Positions 26,249 to 38,400 of a DNA stretch of 64,000 bases are shown piece after piece. Origin of the DNA: Toxotes chatareus (taxonomy: Eukaryota > Chordata > Actinopteri > Toxotidae). The notes beneath the pieces are model-generated. The model did not search any database. It worked only from the letters and a program-made list of their open reading frames with translations, and was not told where the DNA came from. The position numbers were made by a program, and so were the translations under genes. The stretch covers positions 13,067,170 through 13,131,169 of the forward strand of contig CM028888.1 of NCBI GenBank assembly GCA_016801885.1, in the 5' to 3' direction. Each line of letters begins with the position of its first letter. Within the stretch, counting starts at the first letter, position 1.

Positions 26249-26903
26249 TTAATGGGGTGTATTGTCCGGTTTGGAGCGTGAGTGTGTAAGTCTTGTATGC
26301 ATGTTCCCATGCCCACTGTGCCGCCCCGATGAGTGAGAAGTCCGACTGTCCACCGGCCTGTAGATGGTGGAGGGCTCGGCATTCATGTTCTGCATACTGA
26401 GGAAGGGCGTGCTCTCACCGTCCTCCTCTGACTCACTATCTGTTAGGCAGCTTCGAGACCCATAGTCCCGAGATGCCTCATATCCACGTGGGGCCACATG
26501 GCCATTCAGTCTGGATCTCCGCCAGCGCCGACTACCAGTTCCACTGGACCCACTTCTCTTTGGTTGCTCCCGAGAGGAGAGATACTCCTGGGTGGTCTCA
26601 TAGTCTTCGTCCTCAGCCAGCCGGTAGGGGCTGGAGGGCAGGCTTCCCCTGCTGTCATTTAGATAGGTACGACGCTGCTGCCGGTAGGGCTCCTGGCACT
26701 GGGCATCGTGTAGGGGCACCTGGTAGCGGCGCAGCAGAGGCTGGTCATCCTCCAGAGGGTAGGGGTTGTGGACAGCAGGAGGGAGAGACATGGCATGGCT
26801 GGCATTGGGGGATGTGATCTGGAAGGTAGGCACCTGTGGGGGCAATGAGTAATGGAAATCCACTGGCGAGAGGCGGGCTGGTGTCGTCAGGGCTGACACA
26901 TAT
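26249..26903 (-). CDS. nrg2: nrg2 last coding exon (cytoplasmic tail C-terminus)
   Basis: Encodes 217 residues plus the stop, starting at the conserved YVSALTTPARLSPVDFHYSL block after an acceptor at ...accacag. It contains EDEDYETTQEYL and RRWRRSRLNG, both typical of the neuregulin tail, then acidic SESEEDGE and STPFL. The basic cluster and proline/serine-rich stretches agree with the NRG2 tail as recalled. It is the longest uninterrupted coding block in the window, and an antisense frame on the plus strand is its shadow. Confidence 0.96.
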
Positions 26904-29900
26904 CTGTGGTAAATACAGAGTGGAGGAAACAGATAAGTAAAGAACAGCAAAGAACAGAGGAGAGACAGAAGGGGAGTGCACAAAAAGCAGTCTGAATGTC
27001 TCATAGGTATTCTGTGAGCTGGATGAACATTGCACCTTCAGTCCCAAGGTACTGGAAAGCTACAAATTTGACACTTAAATATTCAATAGAAAAATTTTTT
27101 TTCCATACACGGAATTATCATACATTTTCACTTTAGCTGAATTGCTGTAAGATAGGTATCTTTCTGAACCTCTGACATACTTTCAGTCATAATAATGACT
27201 GAGAAAATTCAACATGATTTTAGGTTATTTCATATTATTGAGGCAGGTTTTCCCAAATTGACATCACTTGGAAAAAGACTGCTTGAGTTTCAAGAAACTC
27301 CTGCAGTACAAGATCTAATATACTGTAGCTGGTCATTTTGTGTTGCTATATTTGGTACCTGGTACTGCTCAAAACTGATTTTCTTTAGATCTGCAGAACT
27401 GAAATGTCTCTAATGGAAATTTATTGATAGCATTAGTGAAAGCCTCCTGTGGTGTCCCACAGGGATCTATCCTAGATCCGCTTGCTTTGTTAACATCTTC
27501 CTCTCGTATACAAAAATTATATTGGTGAAAGATGATTTTCAAAAATCAAATTATTATGGTTATGCACACTAATATTGGTGCTAAAAATCTCATATGAAAA
27601 AAAATCTGAATAATCAATTTTAATATTATTAATGACTGCTGGATCAGATGTTTTATAATTACTTGGCTATATCGGAGCTTCTCATGTAGATCCTCAGGCA
27701 GGAGCAACTGTTTTGGCTGCCCTTCAATCTATGCTGAAGACTTACAGTAAGTAAGCTGTCTTCCTCAGAACCCCCCAGGCTGTGGACCAACCCGCCCGGC
27801 AAGATTGTCCAGCCAACCCAACAAAAAGATTGCAATAAAAAAATTTTATTTTTGAATCAACTGCTATCTACACGCATACTTATTGTGGTTATCACCCTAG
27901 GAAGCTTTGTTCAAACGTGTCAGGAGCATGTTGGCACCACGACTGAATGTTGAAGCCAATGTGGAAGTTATTGCAGATGCAGAACCATGAATGATTCTTA
28001 AAAGCTCTAAAAAACACTTGGCCAACTATTCAATATTAAGGTGTAAAGACATGCATTTTGTGTTTGCTTGACTGACATGGGTCTTAGCCTCACAATCAAA
28101 CTCAATTAGCCCAAATTCAGATCGTCTGGATTTTCAAAACATCAGAAACTCATGGGAATCATCGCAGATGTTAGACGCATGCTTTCCTGCAGTCATAATA
28201 CCAAAATCACAAACCAACAAAACCTTAATGCCAATAAATTTGATCCACAATGGTGATGAATCATTGTGGAATTGGTCTTTGGAACTTCTGTTTATTGCCT
28301 TTAGGAAACTACAACAGACCATGTGAGACGCGAGCCTGAGATATTCCCACAACACTGCTGATTCAGCTGATGCGAAAGCTGTCGCCATGATGGAAGAGGC
28401 CTTTGTTACCTGGGAAGACTCTGAGGGGATGTTTGTTATGCAATCTGGCTCTGCATAACAACTCAGTAGCCAAGGCCCTGTTCATGGTATTGTTGATATC
28501 TCAAGAACTCAAGCACATAAAAGAGCAGAGACCTTTTTTTGTCCGGTTAGTTTTTGACAATTTATTAGGCACTGGTGATTTGCTTTAAATACTATGTTTT
28601 TTAAACATTTATTTCCAACATTGCATAATGCATACATTAGTCCAATTTATTTTTCAAGTCCCTGTAATTCATATCATTTCTGTGTTGCCACTATCAATCA
28701 TCAGTGACAGCTAGATTTTTTTTTTCTTTCATTTTGCTTCAGTTGTAAAAGCATGACTGAAACTGGACATGAGCTGATTTGCATATTCAACCCCTCAAAT
28801 ATGCATCTTTCGGGAATAGCTGGCCATGTAACACAGAGCATGGCCAACAATTAGTTTTACAATCAGTTAATGTGTTACATTAACTTCACCTAATTGGCCC
28901 CAATTGTGCCTTTGGTAGGCTTGAATGCTGTGTATTTAAAAATTGTATAGCTATAGATAGATCAAGATCAGTCTGCACATTGATGCAGCAGATGCTTTTG
29001 AAACGCACACCTTTTTTCAAAAAAATATTATGCATTTAACACAGATTTGCTTTTACTGAACACATATAAATAAAAGATATTTGGAGTTTAAACTTGCACA
29101 AACAACTGTTTTCTATGACAACCCTGGGTAAGGACTAAACATCCCACTCGTCTCAGCATGTGAACACTGTCTTCTTTTAAAAAGTTATATCATTAAAAGA
29201 TGTCTGCTTTGTGGCAATCTCAGATTTTCTGAGATTTTACCAACATTTTACCACCTGAACAAAATATTATCCTCTCCACGGGTCATTTTTCTTCCACTGA
29301 GCCAACACTGTATAATACTGACCTGTCTCAAATGGATCGGTTGACGATGAGCATAACTAAGGTTACATGAGGGAAGAAATTATGGTTAATAGTGAAGTCT
29401 GAAGACTTTAAACTGAGGTGAATGAGGGCCTGTGTGTAAGCTATAAAAAAGGAAAGGGCAAGACGCCCTCATGTATAGAAACCTCTACCAAATGTGGCCA
29501 TCATTCCCTTCCTTCAACAAATGTGTGTGCTATTACTGAAAATTCCTGACTGACTGTTTTTATGGGGTTATGCTGATGCTTAAAACATGTATTCCATAAT
29601 TTTAGCGTGGGGCCAAATCGTGCTCCCATATGCTAAGATTTCCTTCCAACTCACTGCAAACGAGCTATGGATGCTCAGCTGTGAACTGTGTTGGAATTCA
29701 AAACATCAGCAGTGAGAGGAGAGGGCATGTTGGGATTCGGGGGGTCACTATTGGGGCCCATAACAGAATCAGGGAGTGTATTTTAGGTACTTGAAAAAGC
29801 AAGTTCAGATTCAGGCCATGGGTGACATTGAGTAATATTGAAATAGAGAGCATGTAGAAGACCTGGAAGCACATTATGTGGAGTGAAGCAACTGTGTTTG

Positions 29901-31836
29901 AACCGTAAAGTTCTGGTTCATGTTAAAAGAATAGCACAGCCTTTTGGGAAATATGCTTGTTGGCCATCCTGCCCAGAGTAACTTGTGGAGATTGATATCT
30001 CTGTGCCTTCAGTACAGAAATAGGTACAGGATAAATAGGTAGCTCTGGAATTGGTGAAAGTCATATTTCCTCACTTCTGACAGATAGAGCTAGCTAACTA
30101 CTTCCTCCTGCTTCTCTTTGTCTTTGCACTGAGGAAGGCCAAACACATCCTACACCTATCTCTGTGACGCAGAGATGAAATTGATATTTTCTATGTGACT
30201 CTGGGTAAGAAGGCAAACATGTGTATTCCCCAAAATATCACACTGATCCTTAAAAAAAGGGAACACTTTTATCAATTAGAGTTACATACTGCCCAGGGTA
30301 TAAGGTTACAGTAGCTGTATGCACAGAGTTCCCATTGAAATAAGCACTGTTTCTCACTCTTGCCTACCTTAGCGTATTTCATCATCATGCCTGCTGTGTG
30401 TCAGTTTCCACTGAGTCTCTCAGAGTGCCCTGACTGGCCTCTCGAGGCTGAGAGAGAACCAGCAGAGAGAGGAAACTTCTCAAAATGTTCATGACAAACC
30501 CAGTGCCATATCAGCCACACAGGCCTGTTTCCCCACCTGTCGCTGTGCGGAGAGTCTCCCAGCGAGTCGAAGGAGTCCCCGTACTGTAGGCCTGGCCGAT
30601 GGGGGTCAGAGTAACCACAGTGTGCAGCGCGCCGTGCCCGCGCCTCCATGCACGCGGGACTGCTGCATTTACTGGTCCCCACGGATGATGACATCATTCC
30701 CGGCGAGTCAGAGAGGATACTGTCAGAGTGTTCCAGGCTCCATGTCCGTTCCTCATGTCTGAAAAAATAAAAAAAAGGTGTTAACACGCACACACCCCTG
30801 TGTATCCCAGTGTGATTCTTTTTTGCTATTCCTTTTGCAAAAAGAAAAGCAAAAAAAAGAGAAGCTTGATAAGCTTTGTATATGACTATAAAATGATAGT
30901 GCTGAATGTCGTCTGAGGCACATAGGATGGGAAAAACACACGTATTGTTTGGTGCATGCTTACCTGTGAGTGGATGAATGGGCACGTGTGGAAGAGTTGT
31001 GAGATCTTGAAGAGGCATGGCTGGCAGGGAACGATCCCTCTGTTGCAGGCCGTATGACTCGTTCAGTTGCAGGGACATTCTTTGATATGTACTGTGTCGG
31101 GAGGAAAAAAAATGGATTTGACAGATGGAGAAATGGGAGAAAGGACAAGCTTTGATTATATAACTAAGCATAAGACCATTTGGTGTACACATGTGTGCAT
31201 GCATATTTTAATAAAGTTATGAATCCCTTCAGAAACTCACATCTACCATAGGGATTTCCTCTGGGCCTGGTCCTGGGTGATTGGGTCCGTTAGCTAGGTT
31301 ACGATTGGGGTGTTCTGGACACATGTTTTGTCGCAGATGATTGTGCATCTTCTTTCTTTGTTTCCTGTTGAGAAAATATCAGTCACTCTCTCTCTTATTT
31401 TTGTGCCTAACATGCCATAAGTAATCATTTAACCTTGTGCTTTATTACTTGGCGTAACAACTAGAGTAACTTTTTCCTAAAAATACGAGTAATAATATAA
31501 AAAACCCCTACATTTTAGCACAGTAAGCACAACAACCTATAAACCCCACCTACGCTGCACATTACAGGCACTTCAAACAGTATATTAGCAACATGACTTG
31601 ATAGTAAACTGTCATTTTTTAATAAAATGCAGTGTAAAATTTGAAAGGAAAGGCTACATATCTAAAAATCATGAGCTGATCCTTTTAACAGCAGGACTTA
31701 CTTGGTTTTACAGTAGGCAACCACACACACGATGCCCACCACCAACAGAGCCACACAAATACCCGTGATTGTCAGGACTCTTTTCTGGTAGAGTTCCTCT
31801 GCCTCTGTCAACATCACACCCACAAACACATAGACG

Positions 31837-31932
<96 letters not shown>

Positions 31933-32448
31933 ACATGCACACAGTGAGAGAAATAACAGAAAAAAAGAGTCAGTCTCTTGAAGGTTCCCACTTTTTCACT
32001 GTGTATCTACAGTTTTTTTTTTTTCTGACTAAATGCTGAGCAGTATGAAGCTTCATCTTCCCCTTCTCTGACAACTCACTTCACAGTCAAACCTCTCCTC
32101 TCACATAATCACAAATACAACAGATGCCGTAGCTCCCTGTGCTGCAGTAAGGCGGTGTAGGTGGGGGCAGGGGCTCAGCAGTAGCTAGGCTGATCTATTA
32201 AGCAACTGTAATTTCAAATTATATATGATACTATAACGGTTCAGGCCTATGATTTATGACCACTAGAACCTTCCAAATGAGCAGTATTGCACCAGCGCAC
32301 ATATGAATTTGAATGTTTGACATGATCCTCTGACTCTAAAGTTCTTTTACAGATGTCTTCATCTACTCAGGCATTTAGAAAACACAATGATTTTATGTTA
32401 CAGTAATTTATGAAACAAGTGAATTTTGAAATGAAATATCATGAAATA

Positions 32449-32482
<34 letters not shown>

Positions 32483-35400
32483 AATCTCAACTGGTGCTTT
32501 TTGCTTTTCCAGAGAAGAGCTTATGCAAGGTTGAGGTAGACTCTTTGTTTCCCCAGGGGAAGATGATGGAGCTAAGAGGTAGTGTGGTCCCTAAATAATG
32601 TAATAAAAAAGAAAAGAATTGAATAAATACAACTCCTTCCATCTGAGGTTTCCTCCAGCCATTTTACATCGACATGCCAATTTGTGTCAAGTTTCCGATG
32701 CCATAAATAAATCACTGCAGTCAGTTTATTTATAGCAGTAAAGCGGGTAATATTTTAAGAAATATTGCTTGTTAGCTACTGATAATGAATTTTAAACAGG
32801 GGAAATGAAACTGGTGTTGGTATGGCAGCACAATGTCCTCATGGTCCAGTACATAAATGCACTTGGTTAATAACATGAGCTCTGAAAAGAGGCCTCTTGC
32901 ATTCATTTTACACTCTCAACCACTAAAGCACTTTTCTGGAAAAGACAGCAGACAACAAGAGCTAACATTGAAGGAGGATGGAAATAGCGGCAGATAGAAG
33001 AAAAACACGACTGTAGTTTCTAAATATAGCATTGCATGCTCACATCACAGCATCTACTCCTTGAAGGATAATTCAAACCAGCAAAACAGATATTATATTT
33101 CATACTTCAAAGTTACATTTCAGCTATAATAACGACGGTGGTGATGCAAGAAACATGGACAAGATCACACATAAAAGAGAAGGAAGAGATGGCATGTCAA
33201 AAGAAAAGACAAATATTAAAGGCATGGGACTAAAAGGATTTGATGGGAAGAGTTGAAGATTGAGAAAAGACATCTGGCAGCTACAAACAACAAACATGAC
33301 TTATCATGCTTGTTACAGATGAAATGAGGAATGAAAATAAAAAGAAATCAGTCCAAAAAGGAAAATATGCTCAGTTAAACTCAGTTAATAGTTCTACTTT
33401 TCCATCACAAATGTATAAGAGGTGCAGGTGATTACATCCACGTTAATGATGGAGGATCAGTTGCAGTGACTGAGGGTTTGTCATTCTAATGAGTTATGGT
33501 ATGATTGATTGAGTGATTGATCGGTTAATCGAGGGACAATATGATTTACAGTTCACACCACAGACGGAACGGGAGCATGTCAAAACGGAGGATGTCTGTT
33601 TAGTAGCTACGCTAGGACTGAGAATCAAAATGGATTGTTCCATACCCATAAATTCAATCCCAAGATGCTCTGCCATTGCAGAGGGTTGACAGTTGGAAGA
33701 AAAGAGAAACAAAAGAGCAGATTAAGAGAGGGGCACCTTCTAACATATAGTGGAGCAAACAAAAATAGGCATTACAGCAACTCAGACAACAAACAATTGT
33801 CAGTGACGATCAGAACGACGTGGTGAGTAATGTCAAGGACCAGACACTAGAACACACTTACAGCATGCAACACACATTTCAAACCACTCAACACAAACCT
33901 ACTTAACTACACAACTACAGTTTTAATATTTTGTTTTTATTATTTTTTATAAGCACTATAGTATATTCTAATGAAACAACATTTATTCAGTTTGGCTTTG
34001 GATCTACTGTATGTCTCAACACAGTCCAGTGTCACTGTTGCTTTTTAGAGAAGGCACCTCAGTTCTACATTTTTACAAATGTCTCTTGATAGACGATTCA
34101 AGTTTGCAGAAAGCGTTATTTCATTACATAACCAACTAAATCTCCTAATGGGAATAGGACGTTAGGTGAATAGCCATGCTTACTACTGTATGGGGAAAAT
34201 ATGCGTCATCTGCTGAGATTATCTGCGGTTTCAGTTTTCTGCTTTCTAAAAAAAAAAAATGCTACAACGTCAGTTCCCGAACACACCCATCACATGAACA
34301 GGCAAGTTAAAAGGATTGTATCTGTACAGTATCTGACTAATCACCATGAATAAGAAGAATTATAGTTGGGCTTCAAATTATATAGCAGACTGAGGCCATA
34401 GGGAGGTTGCACCAACCAGCTGAGTCCATATCTCTGGCAGTTCACTTGCTTTACTTGGTTTAAAGCAAGTCCCAGCTGTTCTTATGACAACATGCTCTTG
34501 TTAAGCCAAGCCCTTACGGCCGAGGAGCAGAAGCCATCCTCCTTCTCTTTGGTATCTCCTGGGGATGGGAGGCGCCCCTCCAGGAGGCGGGTCTGTAAGT
34601 ATGGAATAGATGTGTGCGCACACATGTGCCTGCTCTTTGAGAGAAAATTTGATGTATTCTCCTTAATTAAGAGAAGAAAATGTGAAATATGTGAGAAGCC
34701 ATTAATAGCTGTTATGTAGATTTCCAAAAAAAGAAAAAAAAAAAAACTAATGGTGCAGCTGTAGTGCTCACTTTAATGTCTACATCCACCACATCTATCA
34801 TGCTAACAGCAATGACGGGTTAACAGCCATATGCAGAAAAACAATATGATATACACTTGGACTGAGAGGAGGCTTAATCTGTTCTATTTGAAATCATAGT
34901 TTTTAATTAAGTTTAGACATGGCGCCTAAACTATAAATTACCAATTCTACTTACAAGTTCAAGTATTTATTTTTCCTGTTTGTATGGTATGAATGCATCC
35001 TGTCCCAATGTTGGTTTCACTAAGTGGCATCCTTTTCACTCTGTTCTTTTAGATTCCGCCTTCCTTCAAGCCCACAAATAGTCAGGCCATTGATTTTGGG
35101 CGTGTAAGCATGTAAACCAAGTAATCAAAGCTTGGTTTGTGTTCATGTGGCTGGATGAGAACTGGAAATAAAATGCTGTCCTTGATGCAGTTGCACAGCT
35201 GCACTGAAGTTAAACAGAATGCAGGAAAAGTGAGCGAGTGTAGGAAAAAGAGCTCCCACACACCACTGTCTGCTCTGCCAAAAAAACAAGTAATTTCAGT
35301 ACAGTGCATTGCAACCTAATGTGAGATGAAATTACTTGTAGTTAAGAAGGGGGTTTTCGCATTGTACTCGGAGCCAACATACAACAAGCAGTATGAGTAA

Positions 35401-38400
35401 GCTCTACAATCAGACTACAGGATGAGACTCAACTCCAAAAGCAGATGCAGTTATTTTCTAACTGTAATGTTACATTCAATTGTAACCACATGAGCTTGCA
35501 AAGACATGATGCTGACAAATGTACTGTAAGATAGTAGATATTTGCCATTTACTGACATGAATTATAGACTTTGAGTTTGAGTCAGTTTTATTATCTTACA
35601 GGATCTTTAATCTTGTATATGCTTTCCTCAGCGAGCCAAGTCCAATCTATGTGAAATGTCAGTTGTTTATGTTCCAGTAATGTCAGGTCACTCACTGCTC
35701 TTAATAGCACTTGAGATACTTCAGAAGTAATCAACCACCAGGTAACTCTGAGGAGTAAACAATTAAGACTGCGGTAACAAGTTAATAATCTGAAGATGCA
35801 TGATTCCAGACAATGTGGATGGTTTTCAAAGCAAAAAACCTTAAGGGCAAGATCTATCAAAGCCGTGGGTCTCTAGAGACCTTCATCTAATCTTGGTATA
35901 AATCTGCAGTTGATGGATGTCTGTGCCGGTGTTGTCGTGTAGGGTGGTGCAGGGTTGACTTCTCTTACCCCAGGCTAGCAAAGCTGTTTGACACGGCACT
36001 CGAGTATAGCGTGTGAACTCTGCCCCTGAGGATATCTGCCTGTGAGAGCACCATTATGTTGCTACTTCTGAAGCAATAGTAACAAATGCATGTCTAGCTT
36101 GTATGTGCATGTATATTCTAGCTGAAGCAACTGTGACCAAGTGAGTGAGAACAATAACATTTCAAACATTTGCTGGAAATGATTGGACTTTTGGGAGATC
36201 CCTAATTATCCTTCAAATCAAATTAAATTGGTCAAGAATTACACGAGTGCTAAGTGGATTTTTGTCATGTTGGTTCACGTTTGACATACACACTGATAGA
36301 TACGTGACCATTAAAATAAAGTCATATTCATAGAAGTCTATTTATGAAGAAATCCCACATGTCCTATCTTATTTGTCTGGAATATGTAACATGAGGTCAA
36401 TGTAAAAAAAAAAAAAGCAGAGACTGAGTTTTGAGCTTTAGCAAATCAGATTGCTTCAAGTGGCCTTCAAAAAATGTTCTTAATCAGTGAAGCTGGTGCA
36501 GTGACTAACAGATTCAATCATTTGTCATTAGTTACTTCTAATTGTTCAGGCCTGTCTTTCCATCCATGGATCAGCTCTAATAAATCATACATGCTTCAGT
36601 AAAAGGTAAGGTATTAGTAACGGTTTTGTCATTAGACTGTGTTGTTACATGCAGCTGACTGCGTGCAAATCGACTTCCACATAGCAACTAAATTCCTCCG
36701 CTATTTGTTGCAATCATATTTTACTATCAGCTTGTATTATAGGAATGCACATGCAATACACTGCGAGTTAAAGGGCTCATCATATCACATGCAGACTAAA
36801 CACAACAACAAACTCTACTGAGCTATGCCAGCTTGTGAATGAGTCATCAGAGGAGGAACCAACACAACCATTAGGTAATAACAGGATATTAATGCAATCT
36901 CTCTCTACACCCAGCATGCATGCATGACACGAGGACAGTCTGACAGAGAGACAGAAGAGGAAATTGACATACGGTAGAAACTGGCCATAACGTAGGTTTG
37001 ACAGCGATCACCAGTAAAGTCATTTGGACACCTGATGGAAAGAAACAAAGCCACAGAAAGAGAGGGAGGAGATGGGTGGTGGATGAGTGGGAAAGAGAAA
37101 GAAAACAGAAAGAGAGAGAGGGAAAGGGTGGAGTGAAATGGAGAGTATGCGTAAGGAAAAGTGAGGAGGGAGGGAGGGAGGGGGGTAGGGAGGGAGGGAG
37201 AGAGAGAGAGAGGCAGAGAGACACAGAATTAGAACAACAGCACAACTACGGACAGCAGAAGCAGAGTGTTCCCATGGATGACACCACCGTGTGCATGGTG
37301 TAGTGCACAGCTCATTGCGTGTTGACCTGAGAAGGAGAAAGAGAAGGAGAAAGAGGAAGGGAACTGGGGGACGGGGCAGCGGGAGTCCACAGAGGTAATC
37401 CAGTGACAACTGTGTCTCTGTTCTCAGCTGCTCATATCAAGTGAACATACTTGGATTGGGCATGGACAACCGCCGTGGTTCAGTCTGTAAGCATCGTGGG
37501 CCAAAGTATCCAGCCGGACATCTGGGAAGGAGTGGATAAGTGTTATGAAAAGAAGAAACACAGGAAGTGAGGTGAACTGTAAATATTATGGATTTACATC
37601 CCGTCACACATATTGTCACAGGTCACAGTGAAGCCATATGGGTAATGCCCAAAAAAAAAAAAAGAAAACCACATTGTGATGAGTGTGGAAACCTGCTCAT
37701 CTTTCCATTAATTAAAAATATATTAAGAATAAATAACTACTACTACAACTACTACCACTACTACTACAACTAATGATAATAATAATCACAATGATAATAA
37801 TAAATATCATCATGACATTAACAATAATTAACAACTGTTTCACCGTCCAGAAATTAAAAAAACAAACAAAGAAAAAAAACATAAAATAAAATAAAAAAGA
37901 AAGGAAAAAAAGGAAAGTCAATAATATCCACAAGTTGGTAAAACAGGTTTGAAATTATGATGTAAAAGGTAGATTATATATAGGCTTCAGGAAACTCTTA
38001 TTTCTTTACTCTCTTTTTGACTTCTGTACTTTGGGGGATGGGAGAAGAGCAACATTCATGAGTATATGGCCAAAAAAAAAAAAAAAAAAAAGTGGAATGT
38101 AGCTGGGGATGAACCATGCACTGCTTTGTAGCTGATCAATAAATCAATCCTAGCCTGTGCAGCAAAGCTGAAAATGGGGTAATGTGGCTTCTTTTCTTGG
38201 TGCCTGTTGGGAGCTTGGTAGCTGTGGTCATAACCTGCAAATGAGACAGTTTTATAACCGATACCACAGGACAGTGAGGTAAAGTAGTAAAATCAGGAGG
38301 AAATAAAATCCTGAATTTCTGTTTCCTGTTACAAAGGAAGAAAATAATTTGAATATGCAGATCCAGGTATTTCTCTCTGGAGAAACAGCACTGGACAACT

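Larger units (their letters stand above)
26904..30536 (-). other. nrg2: nrg2 intron between the last two coding exons
   Basis: A 3.6-kb intron. It carries a reverse-transcriptase relic near 27,442 and an inverted-repeat element at 29,926-30,252 (listed separately). The segment 27,700-29,900 has no recognisable gene; frames at 28,134-28,588 on both strands show no family motif. Confidence 0.7.

Noticed and set aside
26473..26817. 114-codon plus-strand open frame
   Set aside because: It is the antisense shadow of the conserved nrg2 last exon and has no family resemblance of its own.
28134..28588. Open frames on both strands in an nrg2 intron
   Set aside because: I looked for transposase or reverse-transcriptase motifs near the LINE relic and found none. 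The frames overlap on opposite strands and appear fortuitous.
31841..31930. Regular repeat considered as a CRISPR-like array
   Set aside because: It is a plain dinucleotide repeat with no spacers, in a vertebrate intron.
31698..31991. 97-codon frame with a long Val-Cys repeat, and its plus-strand Thr-His counterpart
   Set aside because: The repetitive part is the translated CA/TG microsatellite. Only the segment after 31,804 is a real exon.
36889..37409. Long overlapping Ser/Pro/Leu-rich frames on minus
   Set aside because: They are products of the CT/CCCT tract between the alternative EGF exons. The real coding part is the 59-nt exon in a different reading context.
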